Of a DNA stretch of 36,846 bases, positions 7,665-14,523 are shown in pieces. Below the pieces are notes generated by a model. That model was not told where the DNA came from. It saw only the letters and a program-made list of their open reading frames with translations, and ran no database searches. Made by a program: the position numbers and the translations under genes. The first letter of the stretch is position 1; each line of letters opens with the position of its first letter. Where the stretch lies: positions 1-36,846 of the forward strand of contig NZ_JNLX01000103.1 in the NCBI RefSeq assembly GCF_000715495.1. The letters run 5' to 3'. This stretch comes from Hymenobacter sp. IS2118. GTDB taxonomy: Bacteria > Bacteroidota > Bacteroidia > Cytophagales > Hymenobacteraceae.

Positions 7665-8513
7665 TCATGCTGCGGCCACCACATTATCAATCAGCCGCAC
7701 GCCGCCCAGGTGCGCGGCCAGGCACAGCAACACATCGCGGCCCGCCCCGTAATGCGCCAGCGGCTGCAGCGTTTGGGCATCGGCTACCTCAAAGTATTCG
7801 GGCGTCAGCAGCGGTTCCTGGGCCAGGGCTGCTGCCGCTGCGGCGCGCACCTCGGCGGGCATCACGCCGGCGCGTACCTGGTCGGCGGCGGCGGCCAGCA
7901 CGCGGTGCAGCAGAGGGGCCGCCGCCCGCGCCCCCGCATCCAGGCGCAAGTTGCGCGACGACATGGCCAGCCCGTCGGCCTCGCGGATGGTGGGGCACGC
8001 CACAATTTCCAGGTCAAACGACAAATCAGCCACCAGCTGACGAATGACGGCCACCTGCTGCCAGTCTTTCTGGCCAAAATAGGCCCGGTGGGGCCGCGCC
8101 AGATGGAACAGCTTGCTCACCACCGTGGCCACCCCGTTGAAATGGCCGGGCCGGTGCGCCCCTTCCATCACCTGCTCCAACGAGCCAAAATCGAAGCGCA
8201 GCACGGTGGGCCGCGGGTACATCTCGGCCACTGAAGGCACAAAAAGCGCCGTGCAGCCCACGGGCTCGAGCAGCACAGCATCGGCCTCCGGCACGCGCGG
8301 ATACAGCCGAAAATCTTCGGCATTATTGAACTGGGTGGGGTTGACGAAGAGGCTGACTATTACCTCGTCACATTCGGCTCGGGCGGCTTGCACCAATTGG
8401 AGGTGGCCAGCGTGCAAGGCCCCCATAGTGGGAACCAATCCCACCCGTTTGCCGGTTTGCCGGGCCTGTTCGGTGTAGGCTTGCAACCCGGCGGCGGTCG
8501 TTAGTATCTGCAT
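7665..8513 (-). CDS. panC: pantothenate synthetase
   Basis: 282 residues from ATG at 8511-8513; a TTG five codons upstream is in frame but unneeded. It joins pantoate and beta-alanine using ATP, the last step of pantothenate synthesis, in the cytoplasm. Visible family motifs are PTMGALHAGH (28-37, ATP-binding HxGH), SLFVNPTQFN, FRLYPR, the pantoate-binding region GAHRPGHFNGVATVV, YFGQKDWQQ and MSSRN. Length is normal. It is the first gene of the minus-strand run and is divergent from the GT5-like gene at 8632, with overlapping promoters between. panD and panB are not in the window. Confidence 0.95.
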   Translation of the reverse strand: MQILTTAAGLQAYTEQARQTGKRVGLVPTMGALHAGHLQLVQAARAECDEVIVSLFVNPTQFNNAEDFRLYPRVPEADAVLLEPVGCTALFVPSVAEMYPRPTVLRFDFGSLEQVMEGAHRPGHFNGVATVVSKLFHLARPHRAYFGQKDWQQVAVIRQLVADLSFDLEIVACPTIREADGLAMSSRNLRLDAGARAAAPLLHRVLAAAADQVRAGVMPAEVRAAAAAALAQEPLLTPEYFEVADAQTLQPLAHYGAGRDVLLCLAAHLGGVRLIDNVVAAA

Positions 8514-8541
8514 AGGGAAGGGAGGCAACTGGTAGGGCCCC

Positions 8542-8571
8542 CAAAGTAGCTTTTATTGAATTTCCGCTCAA
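8542..8571 (-). promoter_or_regulatory. panC promoter
   Basis: Minus strand: TTG (8569-8571), 20 bases, TACTTTG (8542-8548). This is close to the TTG/TAnnTTTG consensus, one base shorter in the -7 box, and the start codon follows 28 bases later. It overlaps the plus-strand promoter at 8556-8586. Confidence 0.5.
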
Positions 8572-8586
8572 AATTGTTTAATTTTG
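8556..8586 (+). promoter_or_regulatory. promoter of the GT5-like/DUF4270 genes
   Basis: TTG (8556-8558), a 20-base spacer and TAATTTTG (8579-8586), an exact TAnnTTTG -7 element. The ATG at 8632 follows after a leader of about 40 bases. Confidence 0.6.
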
Positions 8587-8631
8587 TGCACCCATAGCAT
8601 GGCCTTGTTCCATTCTCTTCAATAATCTCTT

Positions 8632-9444
8632 ATGTCGAAGCTACGAATCCTTTACGCGGCCACCGAAATTGACCCGTTCCTCCAGACCACGAAAGTGGCC
8701 GAAATGCTGCGGCGGCTTCCCGCCAGCATGCAGGAAATGGGCTGCGAGATTCGCATTTTCGTGCCTCGTTTTGGTATTATCAATGAGCGCAAGAACCGCT
8801 TGCATGAGGTGGTGCGCCTCTCGGGCATCAACATTGCCGTGGGCGACGACGAAAAGCCATTGGTCATCAAGGTAGCGTCTATTCCGACTGCAAAGCTGCA
8901 GGTTTATTTTATCGATAACGAAGATTATTTCCACCGCAAGTCGGCTTTGGTCGACAAAAACGATAAATTTTACGCCGACAACGACGAGCGCGCCATCTTT
9001 TTCTGCAAAGGTGTGCTTGAGACCGTAAAGAAGCTGGGCTGGTCGCCCAACATCGTGCATTGCAGCGACTGGATGACGGGCCTGATTCCGCTTTATCTGA
9101 AAACCACTTATAAGAAAGACCCGGTTTTCAAGGATGCCAAGTCGGTTTTCTCAATTTACAACAACGAGTTTGACGACAAATTTGAGGGCAACATCCTCGA
9201 AAAAGCCAAAATGCTGGACATCGACGACGCCATGATGGCTTCGCTGAAAACGGCTGACTTTAGCGGCTTCATCAAAATGGGCATGGAATATGCCGACACC
9301 GTGGTGCGGTCCGACGAGGATTTCAGCGACAACATGAATGGCATGTTCACCGAATACGCCCTGCACAACCGGCTCAGCCAGGTAGCCACCGACGAAAACC
9401 TGCACTCTTCCTACCTAGCGCTTTACAATGAATTGGCTAACTAG
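8632..9444 (+). CDS. glycogen/starch synthase N-domain homologue (GT5-like)
   Basis: 270 residues matching only the N-terminal Rossmann half of GT5 glycogen synthases: LRILYAATEIDPF at the start, MQEMGCEIRIFVPRFG, VYFIDNEDYF, ADNDERAIFFCKGVLE and the block PNIVHCSDWMTGLIPLYLK. The whole C-terminal GT-B half is absent. The ADP-glucose-binding KxGG motif is reduced to Lys21 followed by Val-Ala-Glu. It therefore probably does not make glycogen alone, although databases usually name it so. Its real role is unknown. Its 3' end overlaps the DUF4270 gene by 17 bases, so the two are translated from one message; panC is divergent upstream. Confidence 0.85.
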   Translation: MSKLRILYAATEIDPFLQTTKVAEMLRRLPASMQEMGCEIRIFVPRFGIINERKNRLHEVVRLSGINIAVGDDEKPLVIKVASIPTAKLQVYFIDNEDYFHRKSALVDKNDKFYADNDERAIFFCKGVLETVKKLGWSPNIVHCSDWMTGLIPLYLKTTYKKDPVFKDAKSVFSIYNNEFDDKFEGNILEKAKMLDIDDAMMASLKTADFSGFIKMGMEYADTVVRSDEDFSDNMNGMFTEYALHNRLSQVATDENLHSSYLALYNELAN

Positions 9445-10915
9445 CCGCTGTGCTCCCTTGGTTGCCTTAACTGCCCTGGCCTTGGCCGGCTGCGACGAAG
9501 GCACCGACCTCAACGTGGACCTGCCCGATAGCGCGGCCATCAGTACCGAGTACACCGAATACAAGGACCCGCTGCTGGACGTAGCCACCGTACGCGTCAG
9601 TCCGGTGCAAACCCTCAAAGCCAACCAGTACCTAATTGGGCGCCTGAACGATAACATCGCGGGCACCACCGAGGCGCGGGCTTACTTCAATGTCATAACG
9701 GGCAGTTCCAACGACTCGCTTCCTTCGAAATTTACGCGCCCCGTACTCGACTCCGTAGTCGTGATAATGGGATTCGACAAGGTGAGTGGCAGCACGGCCG
9801 TGCCAGCTAGCTTTGACGTTTTTAACCTGCTGGCGCCGTTGGATGAGCGGCAGGCGTACAATAGTGGGTCGACCACGGCTACTGCCAGCGCCCCGCTGGG
9901 GACAAACCTGATGAGCCGCCTCAACCGCACAGCAGTGGTAGTGACGGATACGGCAACCAGGCCGGTGACCACTGCCGTGGTTCCGGACCAGACCATTCGG
10001 TTGGTATTGCAGCGGACGGCGGCGACAGCGGCGCCGTTTTCACCGGCGCCGGCGGTTTCCTCGTCCTTCTCCACTAATTTTTACACCGCCCTGCGCGGCG
10101 GTACTTCCTTTACCCAAACACAGCTCAATGGCTTGCTAAACGGGTTGGCCATTGCGCCTAGCGCTGGCTATTCATCTGGCATTCTGAGTTTTGGACGGGG
10201 CTTAAACTCCCGGCTGACTTTCTTCTTTCACGACGAAGGTTCTACTACGGCACCCAAGCGCTGGCACTCTTATTCGGCGTTTTTCGGGCCGGTTTTCAGC
10301 AGCGCAGGGGCTCCGTCGGCTCGTGACCCGCGCTATTACACGCAGATTACCACCGACTTTACGGGTACGCAGCTCAGCGCGCTGTCAAATCCCGCTCAAG
10401 CCGTTACGGCCACTGTGCTGAACGGCACGAGCTACTTACAGGAAGGCGTAGGCTTGGGCACCCGCGTAACGTTTAAAGGGCTGGAGGTGCTGATGAACAA
10501 GCCTGGCCTGACGGTAAACCGCGCGGAACTACGCGTACCGGTAAAACCCTTCAGCAACGCGCTTTACCCAAATCCTACGGCTATTTACGCGTTGGAAGTT
10601 GACGCTAATAATACGCCGTTGCAGCGCCTCTCCAACTTCCTGCTCACCAACCGCCTCGTGCAGGCCGATGGACAGAACCAACTGGGTACTTTCCAGCCGG
10701 CTCTAGGTACGCTGGTGGATGCGTCTTCGACGCAGCCGTACTATAATCTGGTCATTACCAATTATCTGCAGGCATTTCTTACAGACAAGCTGGAGGGTAA
10801 TCCGGCGGCGCTGGTACTCGTGCCAAACATAAGCTCCACCCCCACGCTGGGGCTGAACCGGGCCGCAATTGACGCCAATAATATTAGTCTGCGCGTCTAT
10901 TTTTCCAAGCAGTAA
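9428..10915 (+). CDS. DUF4270 family lipoprotein
   Basis: 495 residues. A short signal peptide ends in the lipobox LAGC (Cys22), followed by DEGTDLNVDLPDS, so a lipid-anchored envelope protein is expected. The body is Thr/Ser-rich beta structure with the family features EYTEYKDPLLDVATVRV near the N-terminus, RAYFNV, a long central region, and LVITNYLQAFLTDKLEGN with RVYFSKQ at the C-terminus. DUF4270 is a Bacteroidota-specific family without an assigned activity. The start overlaps the preceding GT5-like gene by 17 bases. glmS follows after 81 bases. Confidence 0.85.
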   Translation: MNWLTSRCAPLVALTALALAGCDEGTDLNVDLPDSAAISTEYTEYKDPLLDVATVRVSPVQTLKANQYLIGRLNDNIAGTTEARAYFNVITGSSNDSLPSKFTRPVLDSVVVIMGFDKVSGSTAVPASFDVFNLLAPLDERQAYNSGSTTATASAPLGTNLMSRLNRTAVVVTDTATRPVTTAVVPDQTIRLVLQRTAATAAPFSPAPAVSSSFSTNFYTALRGGTSFTQTQLNGLLNGLAIAPSAGYSSGILSFGRGLNSRLTFFFHDEGSTTAPKRWHSYSAFFGPVFSSAGAPSARDPRYYTQITTDFTGTQLSALSNPAQAVTATVLNGTSYLQEGVGLGTRVTFKGLEVLMNKPGLTVNRAELRVPVKPFSNALYPNPTAIYALEVDANNTPLQRLSNFLLTNRLVQADGQNQLGTFQPALGTLVDASSTQPYYNLVITNYLQAFLTDKLEGNPAALVLVPNISSTPTLGLNRAAIDANNISLRVYFSKQ

Positions 10916-10996
10916 ATTGTCCCGAATGCACCGGCCGGTTGACCTGTCGGTGCGTTTTTGCTTTCAATCTATTTCAGTACTTTAACCCTTCCTGCC

Positions 10997-12832
10997 ATGT
11001 GCGGCATTGTTGCTTATCTGGGCCATCGTGAGGCCTGCCCCATTATCCTGAAAGGGTTGCACCGCCTCGAATACCGGGGCTACGACTCCGCTGGCGTTGC
11101 CTTGCTCAACGGGGAATTAACCGTTTATAAGAAAAAAGGCAAAGTTGCTGATTTAGAGGAATTTATATCCGATAAAGATACGCATGCGAACGTGGGCATG
11201 GGCCACACGCGCTGGGCCACCCACGGCGAGCCCAACGACGAGAATGCGCACCCGCACTACTCCACTTCCGAGCGGATTGCCATCATTCACAATGGCATCA
11301 TTGAGAATTACGCGGCGCTGAAAACGCACTTGCAGCAGCAGGGCCACGTATTCCATTCCGATACAGATACGGAGGTTTTCGTGAACCTGATTGAGGAAAT
11401 CAAGAAGCAAAACAGCTGCTCGCTGGAAGAGGCCGTGCGCCTGGCCCTGCACGAAGTAGTGGGCGCCTACGCCATCGTGGTACTCAGCAAGGATGCTCCC
11501 AACCAACTCATTGCCGCCCGCAAAGGCTCGCCAATGGTGATTGGCATCGGTGAAGGCGAGTTTTTCATTGCCTCGGATGCCACGCCCATCATTGAGTATA
11601 CCAACGAGGTAGTGTATGTGAATGACTACGAAATCGTGGTTATCCGTGATGGCCAGCTCAACATTCGCTCCAAGGAGGATGTGAGCCAGACGCCCTACAT
11701 CCAGAAGCTGGAGATGGCGCTGGAAAGCATCGAGAAAGGCGGTTACCCGCACTTCATGCTAAAGGAGATTTTTGAGCAGCCCCGTTCTATTCTGGACTCC
11801 ATGCGCGGCCGGCTGGAATTGGAAGCCGGCCACTTGAACATGGGTGGTTTCCGGGCTTACGAGCAGAAGTTTGTGAATGCCCAGCGTATTGTCATCGTGG
11901 CCTGTGGCACCAGTTGGCACGCCGGCCTGGTGGCCGAGTACCTGATTGAGGACTTGGCCCGCATTCCGGTGGAAGTGGAATACGCCTCGGAATTCCGCTA
12001 CCGCAACCCCATTATTACGGAGCGCGACATTGTAATTGCTATTTCGCAGAGCGGCGAAACGGCCGATACCCTGGCCGCCATTGAGCTGGCCAAAAGCAAG
12101 GGTGCAACCATTTTTGGGGTATGCAACGTGGTGGGCAGCAGCATTGCCCGCGCTACCGACGCTGGCGCTTATACCCACGCCGGCCCCGAAATTGGGGTAG
12201 CCTCCACCAAAGCCTTTACGGCCCAGGTAACGGTGCTCACGCTGCTGGCCATGATTATGGGCCAGAAGCGCGGCACCATCAGCGACACCAAGCTGCGCGA
12301 GCTAATGGTGGAGCTGGACACTATTCCGGCCAAAGTAACGAAGGCGCTGGAGCTGGACGCCCAGATTCAGGTCATTGCCGAAGAGTTTAAGGATGCTACT
12401 AACTTCCTGTACCTGGGCCGGGGCTACAACTTCCCCGTGGCCCTGGAAGGCGCGCTCAAACTCAAGGAAATCAGCTACATCCACGCCGAAGGCTACCCGG
12501 CTGCCGAGATGAAGCACGGCCCCATTGCCCTGATTGATGAGAACATGCCGATGGTGGTCATTGCCACCCGCGACAGCTCCTACGAGAAGGTGGTGAGCAA
12601 CATTCAGGAAGTGAAGGCCCGCAAAGGCCGCATCATCGCCATCGTGAGTGAGGGCGACACCGTGATTCCAGCAATGGCCGAATTCGTGATTGAAGTACCC
12701 CACACCAGCGAAATCCTCATGCCGCTGGTATCGGTGGTGCCGCTGCAGCTGCTCAGCTACCACATTGCCGTGCTGCGCGGCTGCAACGTGGACCAGCCCC
12801 GCAACCTGGCCAAATCGGTAACGGTGGAGTAG
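10997..12832 (+). CDS. glmS: glutamine-fructose-6-phosphate aminotransferase (isomerizing)
   Basis: 611 residues from the ATG at 10997. This start is required because Cys2 (MCGIVAYLGH) must become the N-terminal nucleophile after Met removal; an upstream in-frame start would bury it. The enzyme makes glucosamine 6-phosphate from fructose 6-phosphate and glutamine, the entry to peptidoglycan and LPS amino sugars. The glutaminase domain shows RLEYRGYDSAG, GHTRWATHG and HNGIIENY; two SIS domains follow (ACGTSWHAGL, AISQSGETADTLAA, STKAFTAQVTVL, YLGRGYNFPVALEGALKLKE with a split in my reading after GYNF), ending in NLAKSVTVE. No glmS ribozyme was recognised upstream. A bidirectional terminator follows. 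Confidence 0.97.
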   Translation: MCGIVAYLGHREACPIILKGLHRLEYRGYDSAGVALLNGELTVYKKKGKVADLEEFISDKDTHANVGMGHTRWATHGEPNDENAHPHYSTSERIAIIHNGIIENYAALKTHLQQQGHVFHSDTDTEVFVNLIEEIKKQNSCSLEEAVRLALHEVVGAYAIVVLSKDAPNQLIAARKGSPMVIGIGEGEFFIASDATPIIEYTNEVVYVNDYEIVVIRDGQLNIRSKEDVSQTPYIQKLEMALESIEKGGYPHFMLKEIFEQPRSILDSMRGRLELEAGHLNMGGFRAYEQKFVNAQRIVIVACGTSWHAGLVAEYLIEDLARIPVEVEYASEFRYRNPIITERDIVIAISQSGETADTLAAIELAKSKGATIFGVCNVVGSSIARATDAGAYTHAGPEIGVASTKAFTAQVTVLTLLAMIMGQKRGTISDTKLRELMVELDTIPAKVTKALELDAQIQVIAEEFKDATNFLYLGRGYNFPVALEGALKLKEISYIHAEGYPAAEMKHGPIALIDENMPMVVIATRDSSYEKVVSNIQEVKARKGRIIAIVSEGDTVIPAMAEFVIEVPHTSEILMPLVSVVPLQLLSYHIAVLRGCNVDQPRNLAKSVTVE

Positions 12833-12838
12833 TTTTTT

Positions 12839-12968
12839 GAGCTGTTAGCTCCCAGCCATTAGCTGTCAGCTTCTTTTTTCGCGCCGAGGTCACACAAAAA
12901 AACCTGCCTGATACTTCAGGCAGGTTTTTTGTGTGTCGAAAGCTAATAGCTAGCAGTTAAGGGCTAAC
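12839..12968. repeat. word-repeat island around a terminator
   Basis: Variants of TTAGCTG/TAGCTATTAGC are repeated at about 12841-12872 and, in inverted orientation, at about 12939-12968. The two arms are roughly complementary and enclose the terminator stem at 12897-12930. It fills the gap between the convergent glmS and dehydrogenase genes. Confidence 0.5.
12897..12930. terminator. bidirectional terminator of glmS and dehydrogenase gene
   Basis: AAAAAACCTGCCTGA (12897-12911) and TCAGGCAGGTTTTTT (12916-12930) pair perfectly around TACT, giving a T-tract on both strands. It lies between convergent genes and can serve both. Confidence 0.92.
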
Positions 12969-12971
12969 TAC

Positions 12972-13667
12972 TCAAATCACAAAGGGCTCGCCGCGTAGCG
13001 CCTGGCGCTTGAGCAGCGGGCACACTTTGTAGCGCTCGTCGTGGGTGTCGTGCCACAAGGCTTCGAGCACGGCGTACACGCGAGGTACGCCGATGGCGTT
13101 GGCCCAGGCGAAGGGGCCGTGCGGGTAGTTGGTGCCGAGTTTCATGCCCAGGTCAATGTCCTGCATGCTGGCCGTGCCTTCCTGTAGCGTGAAGCAGGCT
13201 TCGTTGATAATCTGGCAGATGACGCGGGGCGTGACCAGGCCCACACGGTCGGCCACTACGCGGTAGTCGGTACCGAGGGCGGCGCAGGTTTCGGCCAGCT
13301 TGTCACGGTCGGCTTCGTTTGCAATGCTTATTTCGAGGAGCGGGCGCTTTATTAGGGTAGGGAGGCCGCAAAATCCATAAACAATGGCATTTGTGAAACC
13401 AGCGTAACCAACTGTTTCTAAAGTTGCTTCGAGGAATACGGGGATTCCCTTTATTGCCGCTGGCCACGGTAACACCTCAGATGAACCATCCCGAAAGTCG
13501 AACACAACATCGGCAGTAGAAAGCAATTGCTTTCCGCTTTGAACAAAATCCTCAAGGGAGTCTCCGTAGCCGTGCCCACTTCCAAAAAAAGAGTAGCGGT
13601 GCGCCGGCCCGAACTTCTCGCGGAATTCCGCTTCTACGTGGTGGCCATCAATAACCAGAATGTGCAT
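12972..13667 (-). CDS. 3-hydroxyacyl-CoA dehydrogenase family protein
   Basis: 231 residues, shorter than a full 3-hydroxybutyryl-CoA dehydrogenase (about 280-300). The C-terminal half is the PF00725 helical domain: GLVTPRVICQIINEACFTLQ, EGTASMQDIDLGMKLGTNYP and HGPFAWANAIG. The N-terminal half begins MHILVIDGHHVE and has no clear GxGxxG NAD-binding loop, so NAD use is uncertain. The coding sequence of the N-terminal half (about 13340-13570) is visibly AT-richer than the C-terminal half. A -7-like box on the same strand is at 13691-13698, and the gene is divergent from ridA with a 49-base gap. Confidence 0.75.
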   Translation of the reverse strand: MHILVIDGHHVEAEFREKFGPAHRYSFFGSGHGYGDSLEDFVQSGKQLLSTADVVFDFRDGSSEVLPWPAAIKGIPVFLEATLETVGYAGFTNAIVYGFCGLPTLIKRPLLEISIANEADRDKLAETCAALGTDYRVVADRVGLVTPRVICQIINEACFTLQEGTASMQDIDLGMKLGTNYPHGPFAWANAIGVPRVYAVLEALWHDTHDERYKVCPLLKRQALRGEPFVI

Positions 13668-13690
13668 GGTTTCGGTAGTTACTTTGGCCC

Positions 13691-13698
13691 CAAAGATA
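13691..13698 (-). promoter_or_regulatory. -7-like element before the dehydrogenase gene
   Basis: Minus-strand TATCTTTG, an exact TAnnTTTG match, 24 bases before the ATG at 13667. A plus-strand TACTTTG at 13680-13686 may serve ridA in the same 49-base divergent gap. Confidence 0.4.
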
Positions 13699-13716
13699 CC
13701 CTAACCATTCCCGCTT

Positions 13717-14097
13717 ATGCCCCACCAGATTATTCTCACCGACCAGGCGCCGGCCCCCATCGGCCCCTACTCGCAGGCCGTGAAGGCCGGCAACACCGTG
13801 TACGTATCGGGCCAGATACCATTCAGTGCCGCTGGAGAACTAGTGCCCGGCGACATCACGGCGCAGACGCATCAGGTGCTGAAGAACCTCATGGCCATCC
13901 TTGCCGCCGCCGGCCTCACGCTGGCCGATGTGGTGAAGTGCAGCATCTTCGTGAAGGACCTCGGCGACTTCGCTACCATCAACCAAGTGTACGGCTCGTA
14001 CTTCGACGAAGCCACTGCGCCGGCCCGCGAAACGGTGGAAGTTGCCCGGCTGCCGCGCGACGTGCAAGTAGAAATTTCCTGCATTGCTGTGGGATAG
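13717..14097 (+). CDS. ridA: RidA family reactive intermediate deaminase
   Basis: 126 residues, the full length for RidA/YjgF. It hydrolyses reactive enamine/imine intermediates released by PLP enzymes such as threonine dehydratase. Family signatures are PAPIGPYSQAVKAGNTVYVSG (12-32, split here from the start IILTDQA), the helix VLKNLMAILAAAGL, VVKCSIFVKDL, and the C-terminal PARETVEVARLPRDVQVEI with the substrate-binding Arg104 and Glu119. The gene is divergent from the dehydrogenase family gene. Confidence 0.95.
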   Translation: MPHQIILTDQAPAPIGPYSQAVKAGNTVYVSGQIPFSAAGELVPGDITAQTHQVLKNLMAILAAAGLTLADVVKCSIFVKDLGDFATINQVYGSYFDEATAPARETVEVARLPRDVQVEISCIAVG

Positions 14098-14200
14098 TGC
14101 GGTAAGCTTTAGCTGACACCGTAGGACCGTTCAATGATATATCAGTTCTGACCAATGTAGCGTTGTGGTACGGCAAACCAACTCTTACCCGCACACAACT

Positions 14201-14392
14201 ATGAAAGAACTTGGACTCGCGCTGCTCATCATCGGCCTCATTTCCCTGGCCCTGCCCTTCATCAACCCCAACATTAAATCCGTTTTTCTAACCTGGATTG
14301 ACAATTGGGGAACCTCCTTGGCCTGGGTTATTCGCGGCGGCATCACGCTGCTGGGGCTGGCCCTCTGGCTGGGTTTCAAAAACCGGGACTGA
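14201..14392 (+). CDS. small two-helix membrane protein
   Basis: 63 residues from ATG at 14201 (MKELGLALLIIG); upstream in-frame codons give no plausible extension. Two hydrophobic segments are visible, LGLALLIIGLISLALPF and WVIRGGITLLGLALWLGF, separated by a polar loop, with the C-terminal end KNRD. It appears to be a conserved small membrane peptide of unknown role between ridA and gltX. Confidence 0.6.
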   Translation: MKELGLALLIIGLISLALPFINPNIKSVFLTWIDNWGTSLAWVIRGGITLLGLALWLGFKNRD

Positions 14393-14401
14393 AGGGAAGG
14401 G

Positions 14402-14465
14402 CAGTGAGCAATGAGTAATGAGCAGTTATCGGTGCAGTTCAATTGCTCACTGCTAACTGCTAACT
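14402..14465. repeat. word-repeat island before gltX
   Basis: Degenerate GAGCAATGA/GTTAGCAGT words; GCAGTGAGCAAT at 14401-14412 is matched exactly by its inverted complement at 14442-14453, and further imperfect copies follow on both sides. Confidence 0.5.
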
Positions 14466-14476
14466 GACCTTCCCCT

Positions 14477-14484
14477 TACCTTTG
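14477..14484 (+). promoter_or_regulatory. -7-like element of gltX
   Basis: TACCTTTG matches TAnnTTTG exactly and stands 39 bases before the gltX ATG. No TTG is found at the expected -33 spacing. Confidence 0.4.
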
Positions 14485-14486
14485 CG

Positions 14487-14518
14487 GCGCGTTCCGAACT
14501 CCGGGACGCGCTTTTTTT
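14487..14518 (+). terminator. terminator-like hairpin in the gltX leader
   Basis: GCGCGTTCC (14487-14495) pairs with GGGACGCGC (14503-14511), nine pairs including one G-U, followed by seven T (14512-14518), six... five bases before the gltX ATG at 14524. If the motif at 14477-14484 is the promoter, this is an attenuator; otherwise it ends the upstream small gene. Confidence 0.6.
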
Positions 14519-14523
14519 GCGTT

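Noticed and set aside
10916..10996. Possible glmS ribozyme or promoter before glmS
   Set aside because: The 81-base gap is too short for a glmS ribozyme and shows no core; a TTG/TACTTT pair is present, but the -7 match is poor.
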